Below, in pieces: positions 55,425-64,000 of a DNA stretch of 64,000 bases (the stretch's first letter is position 1; each line of letters begins with the position of its first letter). The DNA lies in assembly GCA_022772085.1 (NCBI GenBank), contig JALFBN010000010.1:88755-152754 (forward strand), read 5' to 3'. A program made the position numbers and the translations under genes. Source of the DNA: Porphyromonas sp. Lineage in GTDB: Bacteria > Bacteroidota > Bacteroidia > Bacteroidales > Porphyromonadaceae. The notes below the pieces were generated by a model that was given only the letters and a program-made list of their open reading frames with translations, made no database searches and was not told where the DNA came from.

Positions 55425-56339
55425 TTAAATGAATATCTCTGCTACCATGCAGCGTGCGCTACCTCCCCCGATTGATTCGATAGTGCTCAGATCAGGGGCT
55501 AGGATGCGACTGTGTCGTTGTAAGGCTCGGATCTGATCCTCTCGTAGCGATGCTTTAGCTGCTGCTGACATCAAGAGTAGAGGTTGTCCTTTATCGTCGA
55601 GGACTTCGAGCATATTGCCGGCGAAGTGATACACCTGCTCTAGTGTGATAGGAATGATCTCGTGACCGCTTTCTTCGAGGTTTTGTACGACAGTTTTCCG
55701 CTCGGTTTCGTCACGGATACTCTCAAGGCACACCACTGCGTAGTCCTTGGCGATGCACATCATGACGTTGGTATGATAAATGGGTTGCCCTTCGCTATCA
55801 AAAGAGTGGAAGAAGATACTCGTGTAGTCCAGCTCATTGCAATACTCGGCTACTACCTTTTCGCTCGATCGCTCACTCGCACAATAGTAAACCTTTTTGT
55901 GGATGCGATCGAGGCACATACTACCCGTACCTTCGAGGTAGAGATGCTCCTTCTCAAAGCCCGATAGATTGACAATTTTTGTGACTCCTTCGAGCATCCC
56001 CACTGTGGCAAGAGCTGATAACTTCCGCTCCTTTTGTCTATTTGGGGCAAACATGGGGTAGAGGATCAACTCTCCTGTAATGTGAGTGCTGAACCAGTTA
56101 TTAGGAAAGATGGAGTCGGGGGTATAGGGTTGAGGAGTATCTTGTACCACCCATACATCTACACCATTGCGACGTAAGAGATCTACGTAATCATCAAACT
56201 CCCGGCGAGCACGGGCTGCCGTATCTACACTTTGTGCCTCTGCATTCTGAAAATGGTTGTTGGCCGCTGTCTCGCTATTAAAGCCAAAGTTAGCAGGGCG
56301 TACCATAAGGACCTTATTGGTTGCTTGACGTCTCTCCAT
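55425..56339 (-). CDS. ctlX: Citrulline-utilisation hydrolase CtlX-like (arginine-deiminase-related)
   Basis: About 304 residues from the ATG at 56339 (MERRQATNKVLMVRPANFGF); a longer frame to 56405 overlaps rocD. The guanidino-modifying fold shows NNWFSTH, LEGTGSMCLDR and the C-terminal nucleophile in GGGSARCMVAEIF, with a His in IYHTNVMMCIAKD. Members near rocD and pruA cleave citrulline to ornithine, carbon dioxide and ammonia. That fits its place between those two genes. Exact substrate is inferred from the operon. Confidence 0.85.
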   Translation of the reverse strand: MERRQATNKVLMVRPANFGFNSETAANNHFQNAEAQSVDTAARARREFDDYVDLLRRNGVDVWVVQDTPQPYTPDSIFPNNWFSTHITGELILYPMFAPNRQKERKLSALATVGMLEGVTKIVNLSGFEKEHLYLEGTGSMCLDRIHKKVYYCASERSSEKVVAEYCNELDYTSIFFHSFDSEGQPIYHTNVMMCIAKDYAVVCLESIRDETERKTVVQNLEESGHEIIPITLEQVYHFAGNMLEVLDDKGQPLLLMSAAAKASLREDQIRALQRHSRILAPDLSTIESIGGGSARCMVAEIFI

Positions 56340-56367
56340 AGGGATCGATCTGTTAGAGTAATCTTGT

Positions 56368-57597
56368 TTATGCCAATTCTTCGAGAGAGTGGCGGATAAT
56401 GTCAATCGCCTCCATCAGTTGCTCGCGTGTAATGGGGATGGGAGGAGCAAGACGGATTATATGGCGGTGAGTTGGTTTGGCGAGCAATCCATTTTGTGCA
56501 AATTGTTCGCATACATTCCACGCTTCTATACCATTTTGCGGTTTAATAATGATGGCATTGAGCAATCCCTTGCCTCGGATAAGTTCAATGAATGGGCTTT
56601 GGATCTTGGCGAGTTCGGCGCGAAATAGATGACCCAACTCCTCGGCATGTTCCGCAAGACGCTCCTCACGTACCACCTCTAGGGCGGCAATGGCTACTTT
56701 GCATGCCAGCGGAAATCCTCCAAAGGTCGATCCATGTTCTCCCGGTCCAATGGTGAGCATAACTTCATCGTCAGCGAGCACCGCACTAACGGGGAGTACG
56801 CCTCCAGAGATGGCTTTCCCAAGTACTAAGATGTCAGGGCGTACATCCTCATGATCACAAGCCAAGAGGCGTCCCGTTCGTGCAATACCTGTCTGCACCT
56901 CATCGGCAACAAAGAGTACATGGTGTTGTTTACACAAGTCATAGCAAGCCTTGAGATAGCCGTCATCGGGCACCATGACTCCAGCTTCGCCCTGTATAGG
57001 TTCGAGTAGGAAGGCGGCTACGCGTTTCCCTTCGCGCTCTAACACTTCATGTAGTTGATCTACATTGTTGTAGTCAATCTTAGCAAATCCAGGGGTGAAA
57101 GGACCGTAATCGGTGTAGCTGTCCGGGTCACTACTCATAGATATGATACTAATCGTACGTCCATGGAAGTTCCCATTACATACCACTATGATAGACTGAT
57201 CCTCGGGTACTCCCTTGACGCGATACCCCCAGCGACGGGCCAATTTGAGAGCTGTCTCTACTGCTTCAGCTCCTGTGTTCATGGGCAATACCTTATCGTA
57301 GCCGAAGTAATGGTGCATGAATTCTTCGTATTCGCCCAAACAGTCGTTGTAGAAGGCACGTGAGGTTAGACATATTTTAGCTGCCTGATCGGTGAGTGCT
57401 TTGACGATTTTCGGGTGGCAATGCCCCTGATTTACGGCACTATAAGAAGATAAAAAATCGAAGTACTTCTTGCCATCGACATCCCAAACAAAAGGACCTT
57501 CGCCACGAGATAATACGACCTCCAGTGGATGGTAGTTGTGTGCTCCATACTGTTGCTCTAAGTCAATGTAGTGTTGTGCATTTTTACTGATCTGCAT
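56368..57597 (-). CDS. rocD: Ornithine aminotransferase
   Basis: The 409-residue PLP enzyme turns ornithine and 2-oxoglutarate into glutamate semialdehyde and glutamate. Typical are [54 protein letters not shown] and the PLP lysine in [17 protein letters not shown]. First gene of the operon with ctlX and pruA. Confidence 0.95.
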   Translation of the reverse strand: MQISKNAQHYIDLEQQYGAHNYHPLEVVLSRGEGPFVWDVDGKKYFDFLSSYSAVNQGHCHPKIVKALTDQAAKICLTSRAFYNDCLGEYEEFMHHYFGYDKVLPMNTGAEAVETALKLARRWGYRVKGVPEDQSIIVVCNGNFHGRTISIISMSSDPDSYTDYGPFTPGFAKIDYNNVDQLHEVLEREGKRVAAFLLEPIQGEAGVMVPDDGYLKACYDLCKQHHVLFVADEVQTGIARTGRLLACDHEDVRPDILVLGKAISGGVLPVSAVLADDEVMLTIGPGEHGSTFGGFPLACKVAIAALEVVREERLAEHAEELGHLFRAELAKIQSPFIELIRGKGLLNAIIIKPQNGIEAWNVCEQFAQNGLLAKPTHRHIIRLAPPIPITREQLMEAIDIIRHSLEELA

Positions 57598-57674
57598 AGT
57601 ACTGTATCTATTATAATGTTACTTTCTTGTTTGTATAGCTTTCTATTTGCGCTTATTTTTATTATTGCTGCTTT

Positions 57675-57682
57675 CAAAATTA
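57675..57682 (-). promoter_or_regulatory. -7 box for the rocD operon
   Basis: Minus-strand TAATTTTG, 77 nt before the rocD ATG. Upstream AT-rich DNA contains repeated TATGCAT-like palindromes (57767-57792), which may be regulatory. Confidence 0.4.
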
Positions 57683-57866
57683 GTGCATTATTTGCACTGT
57701 ACTGTCACGCAATGTAATGTAAATTATTTATAGAGGATTTATGTTGGTTGCATATTGAATCTCGATTATGCATAAATGACATATGCATTGGTTTTTGTTA
57801 TATGTGTAAACTGTTGGTATTTAGATGGTTGTGTTTTGTGCGCTCAAGATGGTTTTTATCCACTTG

Positions 57867-59447
57867 TCACCTCTTCGGTTTGATCCTTTCGGTTAATATC
57901 TTTTCGATGTAGCCGACTTCTTCTTTTAGGATACGGTGTTTCTTCTTAAAGTAAAAGAGGGTGCCATAGATTCCTACGAAAAGTAGGGATAGGCCCCAGG
58001 CCTGCATTTCATTGAGTTGGAGTTGTAGATACCTTCCTTCGGGAGCATTAAAAAGTGTCGCTGTTTGGTATAAGAGGTGGGTGAGGATACGTACACAATC
58101 TCCGAGTATTGCAATGGGAATACCGATACCGGCGAGTAGGGCATAGGCTAAGCAACAGGGGATTACCAACGTCGCAAGTAGCATGAGGGGGATATTGCTC
58201 CAAAGGAATAGGGTTGAGAGCGTCCCAAAATGGTATAGGACGAGAGGGATTGTGAGGATTTGTGCTGAGAGGCATACGGTTATCGAAAGGTAGAGATAGC
58301 GTATGATGGGATTGTACAGTTTGGCGGCATAGGAGACAAAAAAAGGTTGGTATAATAGGATTGAGATCAGAGCTGTATAGCTGAGTTGGAACCCAATGTC
58401 GAAGATGTATCCGGGGTGATAGATGAGTAAGAAGATCGCGCTAATGGCTAGTGTATTGAGCTTCTTCTGGGGGCGGAAGAGGAGTTCTCCAAAGGAATAG
58501 ATCGTGTACATGGTAGCTGCACGGACGGTGGGGGCTGCAAATCCTGTCATAAGGGTAAAGCCCCAAGCGACTGCAAGGCAAATTGCCCAGCGTAAGAGTC
58601 GAGATCTTTGTTTGTTGGAGCAGGGAATTAGGAGAGAGAATAGACTTAGCACAACGACGAGGTGAAATCCGCTGACGGAAAGCAGGTGAGCCGCTCCTGC
58701 GTTGCGAAAGGTCTCTTGAACACTCCCAAGGGCATTGCGTTGTCCTAGTGATATGGTGCAGGCTAGGTCTTGCTCCTCTTGGGGGAGACCTAATTGTTTA
58801 AGTTGATTGCTGAGATTCCTTTGTAGGTCACTGGTCCAGTCGGAGAGGGAGTGCATCCCCTTCCTTGGGGTGATGGTGTAGTACTTGGGGTATAGCGTGG
58901 CGTAGGAGCCTTGTGCGATGAGAAAGTGTTGATATGATGGAGCTTTGAGTGCTTTGATCGGAGTGGCTCCTCGAGAAGATTTGAGCATTAGGGTATCACC
59001 ATAGGAGAGGGAGGGTGGCTCCTCTCGAATTGGTAGGTAGACGAGGATTGTTTTGGCGGATTCTATCTGTAACGGTTGTAGTGTTAAACGTAAAAATCCT
59101 GACACTGTTCGTTGCGGAGTGTTGCGCACGATTCCTCTAAAAGAGGAAGTGGGGAGTGGAGCAGATTGGAGTTGCATTAAATCCCACTGTGCCCAAATAC
59201 TCCCAAAAGCAAGGGTCGTGAGACATAGTACTCCATGTTTGAGAAATGGGGTACTCCTCCTATAACGCATCCAAGATGTTTGGCACACGCCGAAAAGAAG
59301 TAGTGCAATTAAAAGGGCAAGAAGCGTAGGGCAAGAGCGTTCTGAGGAGTAACCGTACAAAAGCCCTACCACAAGCAACGAGGCATGTAATAGGGCAGGG
59401 TAATGTACAAAAAGGGGGTGTTCTGGTATTGGGTGAGCTAGCGACAT
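57867..59447 (-). CDS. comEC: ComEC/Rec2-family DNA uptake channel, short form
   Basis: The 526 residues are hydrophobic with about ten membrane segments, an N-terminal DUF4131-like domain (GIVRNTPQRTVSGFLRLTLQ) and the Competence core marked by AGAAHLLSVSGFHLVVVLSL and IGFQLSYTALISILLYQP. Full ComEC carries a C-terminal metallo-beta-lactamase domain that degrades one DNA strand; it is absent here. The protein could still form the inner-membrane channel for transformation. It overlaps rpe by 10 nt. Confidence 0.82.
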   Translation of the reverse strand: MSLAHPIPEHPLFVHYPALLHASLLVVGLLYGYSSERSCPTLLALLIALLLFGVCQTSWMRYRRSTPFLKHGVLCLTTLAFGSIWAQWDLMQLQSAPLPTSSFRGIVRNTPQRTVSGFLRLTLQPLQIESAKTILVYLPIREEPPSLSYGDTLMLKSSRGATPIKALKAPSYQHFLIAQGSYATLYPKYYTITPRKGMHSLSDWTSDLQRNLSNQLKQLGLPQEEQDLACTISLGQRNALGSVQETFRNAGAAHLLSVSGFHLVVVLSLFSLLIPCSNKQRSRLLRWAICLAVAWGFTLMTGFAAPTVRAATMYTIYSFGELLFRPQKKLNTLAISAIFLLIYHPGYIFDIGFQLSYTALISILLYQPFFVSYAAKLYNPIIRYLYLSITVCLSAQILTIPLVLYHFGTLSTLFLWSNIPLMLLATLVIPCCLAYALLAGIGIPIAILGDCVRILTHLLYQTATLFNAPEGRYLQLQLNEMQAWGLSLLFVGIYGTLFYFKKKHRILKEEVGYIEKILTERIKPKR

Positions 59448-60094
59448 AGAGCTTTTAGCCCATCAATAGCCTTCAGAGGCTCGGTATGACCAAACACATA
59501 GCTCCCTGCTACGAGGGCGTCGGCTCCTGCCTCTACGAGGAGTGGAGCTGTGATGGCATTAACCCCACCATCGACTTCTAGGATGGTATTAAGTCCACGT
59601 TCGTCAATCATGCGACGCAGTTTGCGTGTCTTTTCGAGGGTACGTTGGATGAATTTTTGCCCACCGAATCCGGGGTTTACACTCATCAGTAGAACCAAAT
59701 CGCACTCTTCGAGTATATCCTCCAATACTTCTACGGGGGTGTGTGGATTCAGAGTAACGCCCGACTTCATACCCATAGAGCGGATGGCCGACAGTGACCG
59801 ATGGAGGTGTGGGCTTACTTCGTAGTGTACGTTCATGATATGTACGCCGAGTTGGGCTAGGGGATCGATGAACTTGAGTGGGTCTACGATCATCAGATGC
59901 ACGTCCAAGGGTTTTTGACATATCGGTTTGATTGCCTCGAGTATGGGGAATCCAAAGGAGAGGTTGGGTACGAAGACCCCATCCATTATATCGATATGAA
60001 GCCAATCGGCCTGACTTTGATTGATCATCTTTACCGACTCTTCAAGGTGGAGGAAGTCCGCACTGAGTAGTGATGGAGATATGATAGGAGCCAT
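59438..60094 (-). CDS. rpe: Ribulose-phosphate 3-epimerase
   Basis: About 218 residues from the ATG at 60094 (MAPIISPSLLSADFLHLEES). A longer frame to 60130 would precede the predicted transcription start, since the -7 box lies at 60128-60135. TIM-barrel metal and catalytic residues are in WLHIDIMDGVFVPNLSFG, DVHLMI, MSVNPGFGGQKF and LEVDGGVN. It interconverts ribulose 5-phosphate and xylulose 5-phosphate in the pentose phosphate pathway. Its stop overlaps comEC. Confidence 0.95.
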   Translation of the reverse strand: MAPIISPSLLSADFLHLEESVKMINQSQADWLHIDIMDGVFVPNLSFGFPILEAIKPICQKPLDVHLMIVDPLKFIDPLAQLGVHIMNVHYEVSPHLHRSLSAIRSMGMKSGVTLNPHTPVEVLEDILEECDLVLLMSVNPGFGGQKFIQRTLEKTRKLRRMIDERGLNTILEVDGGVNAITAPLLVEAGADALVAGSYVFGHTEPLKAIDGLKALCR

Positions 60095-60127
60095 AGGGTT
60101 ACTTGCGTATTTAGGGATTTCTGAGTG

Positions 60128-60135
60128 CAAAGGTA
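60128..60135 (-). promoter_or_regulatory. -7 box for rpe-comEC
   Basis: Minus-strand TACCTTTG, 34 nt before the ATG at 60094. It decides that start. Confidence 0.5.
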
Positions 60136-60277
60136 TAGATTTTAGTGCTTGATAAAAAAGAACCCCACGACTTTGTCTCTTTTCCTTTGTCTTCAGGGGA
60201 GACTGGGTCGTAGGGTCTTTTGGGAGGAGCTTAACGGCCCTTGTGGGTAGGGTGTTAGGCTAAATGGTATGTATAAG

Positions 60278-60310
60278 AGGGGGAGGGCAATTGCTCCATC
60301 ACCTCCCCCT
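60278..60310 (-). terminator. Terminator after second LRR gene
   Basis: AGGGGGAGG (60278-60286) and CCTCCCCCT (60302-60310) pair perfectly; weak T-run. It lies 13 nt past the stop of the LRR gene. Confidence 0.55.
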
Positions 60311-60322
60311 GCTATGATATTT

Positions 60323-62884
60323 TTAGAAAGATAGTTTGAGGCTAGAGTCGTTAACCGATAGAATGTAACTTCCCGTCGTTAGGGAGAGGAGGAGTGATCC
60401 GTCCGTTGTGGTGCCTTGGGCTATAAGTGTTCCATTTACAGAGTAAAGATTATAGCTTGCACCGGTAGGGAGTCCGCTGAGGCGATAACCCTCGGCAACA
60501 CGGGCGATAGAGATGGCTTGGGCAAAGACATCATCAATAGCATTGTCCTCGCTGAATGTATAGATGAGATAGCTATTGTGCTCTAGTCTGAGAGCAAATT
60601 CGTTTTCCTTTCCTGCATCAGCCTTCACCTCTTTATTGGCGAATTTTACCGAAGCTACCTTATAACCTTGCTTGGGAGTGATCACAGCTGTGACAGCACT
60701 TGCCTTGGCAATAGGAGCACCAAACAGAGTCTCTTCTCCTGCTATCATCAGTTTGGCAGAGCCTTTTTCGCTCTTTGAGAGGTCGAAAATCTTAGCTGTT
60801 GTACAGCCTGTGCCGTCTCCTTGTGAGTCTGATACCCAAACGATGTTATTTTGTCCCTCTTGTGTGGGAATAAGAGTTTGGTCAAATGTGTTTGCACCGG
60901 GGTTACCTGCAAGTTTTACGATATAGCTATCAGCCTTGTTTTCAGGCGTCTGAACGGAGGGGAGTAGCATGAGGTAATCATTGATGGCACAGGCATCAAG
61001 TTTGTTTTTACCCAAGTCAAAAGCATAGAGGTTGGGAGCGTACATTCCCTCAAAGGTGATTGCCGTTAGTTGATTGTTGTTGAGGAGTACCTTTTTGAGT
61101 TCCTTCGCTTGTACCTTGAGTTCGCTCAGTTGGTTATTCATGAGGTCGAACGAATAGAGTTTTTTGTTGCTTAGGAGGTCGAGGCTGGTGAGCTTATTGT
61201 CACTGGCTACGAGGATCTCTAGGTTGGCTAGTGACTGGGTATTGAGCGATTCAAACTTGTTATTATTGATATTCAATACAGAGAGTTCGGAGACTTTTTC
61301 GAGGGGTAATTGTGCAATGTCGTTGTAACCGCAATAGAGTTCTGAGAGTTTGGGCATTCTCCCCAGATCAATCGTGGTAAACTTATTGTCGGTAATCATC
61401 AGTTCGGTGAGGTTGGGCACCTTGGTCCAATTCAATGAGGCTATCTTATTTTGAGCTAGACGCAATTTTCTTAGGTTCTGTGCTTTGGCTCCAAGCACTA
61501 CACCCGTAAGGTGTACTTTAGAGGCATCCAAAAGAGTAATGTCTCCGTAGATACGTACAGTATTGCCGAGTTCTACACCCTCTTCGCGTACTTGTTGGGC
61601 TTCGGTCGTGGCAATTGTATATTCTTTACGTTCTCCATTACCCCAATCAATTTGGATCTTTGTGTTAGGTTCTCCGGCGATTTGTAGAGTCATCTCGAAG
61701 TTCTCGAGTTCTTCTCCGTCGCTATCTTGACCGATAGATTCCTTGGTAACATTCAATTTGGCTACGAGGTTAGGGTCGGTTAGACCTACGTTGAAAGAGC
61801 GATTGCCCGTGGTGGTGTTGAATGCCAAATCAGGGTAACCTGCATTATCAATTTTGCAACGCACGGTAGCCTCTCCATTGGTGAGGATCGATGGATCGAA
61901 CGTGAATACCCCGTCTTTTTCAGTTACTTTGCTGGCATCCAGAGCGGTCGTCTGCCAAGTGTCCCCCTCCTTTTTATACCATGTGAATTGGGTCTCTACG
62001 GGTGTTGCTGAAAGCCCCTTCACCATCTTGATGTTCTTAAAGTCTACGGTTAAGCCACTGATTCGCTCAGGCTTTACGTAGTGGAAGTACATTTTCCTGA
62101 TTTGGAATTGCTCCAATTCCGTTTCGTTGAGGTCGGGCAATTCGTCCAACCCTATTGCACAGAACGTGATGCTGACACGTTTGAGATTCTTGAGATCCTT
62201 ACCACCAAAGAGTTCACGAGGATATTCTTTGTTGTTAAACCCTTTGATCACGAGCTCCGTAAGTGTTTGGCTACAAGCACGTACATCAATAGATGGTAGA
62301 GATACACCATTCAAGGAGAGACTTTTCAGTTGATTGCATTTGCTCAAGTCAAGGCTCTTCAGTCCTTTACCCCCAATGAGCGATGGCCCCACAAGTAGGG
62401 ATTTGAGTTTGGGCTGCTCGGGTAGCTTGATTGCTGTAACATTGCCATCGACAAGTGTGATATCCTCAATGTTGGGGCAGTTGGAAAAGTCCAATTCAGG
62501 ACTTTCTGAGAGCGTCGTACCATCCATATTGAGGTGGATCAATGATTTCGATACAAGACTCTTGATCCCTGTTACACTTTTACTTCCGAGGATGCGTAAG
62601 GTAACGAGCTTATCTCCTTGGATTGTTAGTTCATAGTCGGTATCTTGCTTCGTTAGATCCAATTGGAATTGTTCGATTTCATTTGCCTTTTTTTGAGCGA
62701 TGGTAGCGGTTTGTCCGTTGCCCAGGGTAATAGTGGCTTGGTCGCCTACATTAGGGAAGCGATAGCCTAACTTGAGGGTTGTTGCATCTCCCTTTACATT
62801 GAATTTGAGCTCCTCTTTTTGAGCCATAGCTTGCCACGAAAGGGCAATGAGGAGTGAAAAGATAAATAGTAGTCGTTGTCTCAT
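60323..62884 (-). CDS. Leucine-rich-repeat surface protein with type IX secretion-like C-terminus (second copy)
   Basis: About 853 residues from the ATG at 62884, where a signal peptide starts (LLFIFSLLIALSWQAMAQ). Early LRR-like units (about 120-260) and a second LRR block (about 470-640: LRKLRLAQNKIASLNWTKVP and similar) flank a beta region (about 290-450) that includes IDWGNGERKEYTI, which is also found in the paralogue at 16193. The last 75 residues (YNLYSVNGTLIAQGTTTDG to SYILSVNDSSLKLSF) are a good fit to the type IX secretion C-terminal domain. Likely exported and attached to the cell surface; binding target unknown. Confidence 0.82.
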   Translation of the reverse strand: MRQRLLFIFSLLIALSWQAMAQKEELKFNVKGDATTLKLGYRFPNVGDQATITLGNGQTATIAQKKANEIEQFQLDLTKQDTDYELTIQGDKLVTLRILGSKSVTGIKSLVSKSLIHLNMDGTTLSESPELDFSNCPNIEDITLVDGNVTAIKLPEQPKLKSLLVGPSLIGGKGLKSLDLSKCNQLKSLSLNGVSLPSIDVRACSQTLTELVIKGFNNKEYPRELFGGKDLKNLKRVSITFCAIGLDELPDLNETELEQFQIRKMYFHYVKPERISGLTVDFKNIKMVKGLSATPVETQFTWYKKEGDTWQTTALDASKVTEKDGVFTFDPSILTNGEATVRCKIDNAGYPDLAFNTTTGNRSFNVGLTDPNLVAKLNVTKESIGQDSDGEELENFEMTLQIAGEPNTKIQIDWGNGERKEYTIATTEAQQVREEGVELGNTVRIYGDITLLDASKVHLTGVVLGAKAQNLRKLRLAQNKIASLNWTKVPNLTELMITDNKFTTIDLGRMPKLSELYCGYNDIAQLPLEKVSELSVLNINNNKFESLNTQSLANLEILVASDNKLTSLDLLSNKKLYSFDLMNNQLSELKVQAKELKKVLLNNNQLTAITFEGMYAPNLYAFDLGKNKLDACAINDYLMLLPSVQTPENKADSYIVKLAGNPGANTFDQTLIPTQEGQNNIVWVSDSQGDGTGCTTAKIFDLSKSEKGSAKLMIAGEETLFGAPIAKASAVTAVITPKQGYKVASVKFANKEVKADAGKENEFALRLEHNSYLIYTFSEDNAIDDVFAQAISIARVAEGYRLSGLPTGASYNLYSVNGTLIAQGTTTDGSLLLSLTTGSYILSVNDSSLKLSF

Positions 62885-63318
62885 TTTTTTTATTCCTTTT
62901 CTAGTTATGAATACGTACAATATCCTCAAGATATAGAGCGAACAAAGAGGTTTGATGATGCTTCGACCGCTCTGTTATTGCTTTATCCCTTGAGAATTGT
63001 CAAGAATCTGCCAAACTTACAAAAATAAGTCGATATAGAGATGCTTCCAAGCAAAGCAATCCTTTTGCCTCCCTAGCATGAATTTCAAAAGAGGTGCTTG
63101 GAGATTTTTCGTTTGCGAACTATCTTGCTGAGGAGTAGAGTGTTACCGTTTAGCAGTGGATAGATAGGTAACGATTTAGAAATGAGCGGAGTGCTTTGAG
63201 GTACATCGTTTTGAATAGCCAAAGAACGCTCACTATTATCACTTGCAAAGGTACAGATTTGCGAGCGAAAGCGAGCGTTCTTTCGTGATTTTCTTCTTGG
63301 GGAAGGCGTATTTGTTTC
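62885..63318. other. Junction region between LRR gene and mobile element
   Basis: No gene. It holds the LRR promoter (63020-63050) and an 11-bp perfect inverted repeat, AAAGAACGCTC (63221-63231) and GAGCGTTCTTT (63273-63283), just past the relaxase stop. A minus-strand TACCTTTG (63253-63246) lies between the arms. The element boundary is probably in this stretch, but no attachment site was recognised. Confidence 0.5.
63020..63050 (-). promoter_or_regulatory. Promoter of second LRR gene
   Basis: Minus-strand TTG (63050-63048), 20 nt, TATTTTTG (63027-63020). Leader of about 130 nt to the ATG at 62884. Confidence 0.55.
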
Positions 63319-64000
63319 CTACATCCTTCTTCCCCGTTTCTTTTTCTTGTTGGCTTCGTGGCGCAATTTTCGCTGAAAGGCGGTCTCGGCATAATCCTCT
63401 CCGTGGACTTGGAAGTCCAACACTCCGCCAACACCCGATGCAATCCCTTCGGCAACTTCCACCACGCTTTCAACAAGGCTTGGTTCAAGACTTGGTGTTG
63501 GCTGTAGCTTTTCTGCTTTCGGCTGATAAATCGGGACAGAAGACAGATGGGGGGCGGCATAGGACAATCCGAATTGCTTCAACAGCGAGTTGTATCCCAA
63601 CTCTCGTCCTATCTCCGAAGCCTTGAAAGTCTGCCCCTCAAAATGAAACTTCAGTCCATAGACGCTACCTTTCTTGTTCGCCATCTGTTCCACGGTTACT
63701 CCTTGTCGTCTCAAATCATATCGAAAGGATGCGTAGCCATTCAGTCCTCCGTTCGCATACTTTCCCAACAATCCGTAAGCCATTGCACGCAGTCTCTCCT
63801 TGCTCACCTCCCGTGTCTGATTGGCCCTCGGCTTTTGATACCGTTTCTCTGCCCGTATCTCATTGGCAATCGTCAGACCGTGCTTGCGACTCAACTCTTC
63901 TGCCACTCGTGCAGCCTTGTTACTCACAAAGGTCGTATCATAAACCGCCCCGCTCATACTCATCCGATTGGCAATGATATGAATGTGCAGATTGTCGGTG
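63319..64000 (-). CDS. Relaxase/mobilization nuclease, C-terminal part (cut by window edge)
   Basis: The frame runs from beyond the window to the stop at 63319 (about 226 residues visible). Just inside the edge it reads TDNLHIHIIANRMS (HxH codons near 63987-63979), the metal-binding HUH motif of pfam03432-type relaxases found in Bacteroidota mobilizable and conjugative elements. The rest is helical and basic, with KRYQKPRANQTREVSKERLR, and ends KKKKRGRRM. The relaxase nicks the transfer origin and leads the strand into the recipient. Its catalytic Tyr should lie upstream, outside the window. Mob genes of this type mark an integrated element whose body continues to the right. Confidence 0.85.
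   Translation of the reverse strand, partial: TDNLHIHIIANRMSMSGAVYDTTFVSNKAARVAEELSRKHGLTIANEIRAEKRYQKPRANQTREVSKERLRAMAYGLLGKYANGGLNGYASFRYDLRRQGVTVEQMANKKGSVYGLKFHFEGQTFKASEIGRELGYNSLLKQFGLSYAAPHLSSVPIYQPKAEKLQPTPSLEPSLVESVVEVAEGIASGVGGVLDFQVHGEDYAETAFQRKLRHEANKKKKRGRRM

Noticed and set aside
1..64000. CRISPR array, rRNA, tRNA
   Set aside because: No regularly spaced repeats with unique spacers, no rRNA-like stretch and no cloverleaf with a TTC-loop was found in the gaps on either strand.

Overview
The window looks like chromosomal DNA of a Bacteroidota species, most likely a Porphyromonas or close relative. The grounds are the tandem OmpA-family pair, the cambialistic-type superoxide dismutase, two leucine-rich-repeat proteins ending in what look like type IX secretion signals, a TonB-dependent receptor, DUF4494, DUF4296 and thioredoxin-like lipoproteins. 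Promoters have the Bacteroidota form (TTG, about 19 nt, TAnnTTTG) rather than the E. coli form, and Shine-Dalgarno sequences are weak. Genus is inferred from protein resemblance only. No rRNA, tRNA or CRISPR array was seen.

Layout. 1-2.2 kb: end of a TonB-dependent receptor, then hflX. 2.2-12.1 kb, mostly minus strand: outer-membrane barrel, atypical SDR, histidine phosphatase, S4 RNA-binding protein overlapping a heptosyltransferase-like gene, folD, ffh, panD, and lolA overlapping ftsK. 12.5-18.3 kb: a MuiA-like protein with an inserted carboxypeptidase-regulatory-like domain, a family 2 glycosyltransferase and a leucine-rich-repeat protein. 18.6-21.9 kb: DUF4494, yggS, a dihydroorotate-dehydrogenase-like gene and a thioredoxin-fold lipoprotein. 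22.1-24.7 kb: the OmpA pair with its own promoter and terminator. 25.1-29.7 kb: an unusual four-gene cassette with a P-loop GTPase-like protein and three membrane-anchored coiled-coil partners. This is the best candidate for an undescribed system.

30.0-40.1 kb, minus strand: gltX, a ComB-family phosphatase, a small membrane protein, gcvT, recO, a CobD-like aminotransferase whose PLP lysine is replaced by histidine, a GH3/beta-lactamase fusion and a DUF3298 protein separated from its signal peptide by a frameshift. 40.3-47.0 kb, plus strand: an iron-type alcohol dehydrogenase, a large zinc metalloprotease lipoprotein, sodB, a triple 21-bp dyad repeat, sufS and rnhB. 47.1-57.6 kb, minus strand: an endonuclease/phosphatase-family protein, DUF4296 lipoprotein-lspA-ileS, and a rocD-ctlX-pruA operon predicted to convert citrulline through ornithine and glutamate semialdehyde to glutamate. 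57.9-62.9 kb: a short comEC overlapping rpe, then a second leucine-rich-repeat protein. The right edge (63.3-64.0 kb) is the C-terminal part of an HUH relaxase, so an integrated mobilizable or conjugative element begins there.
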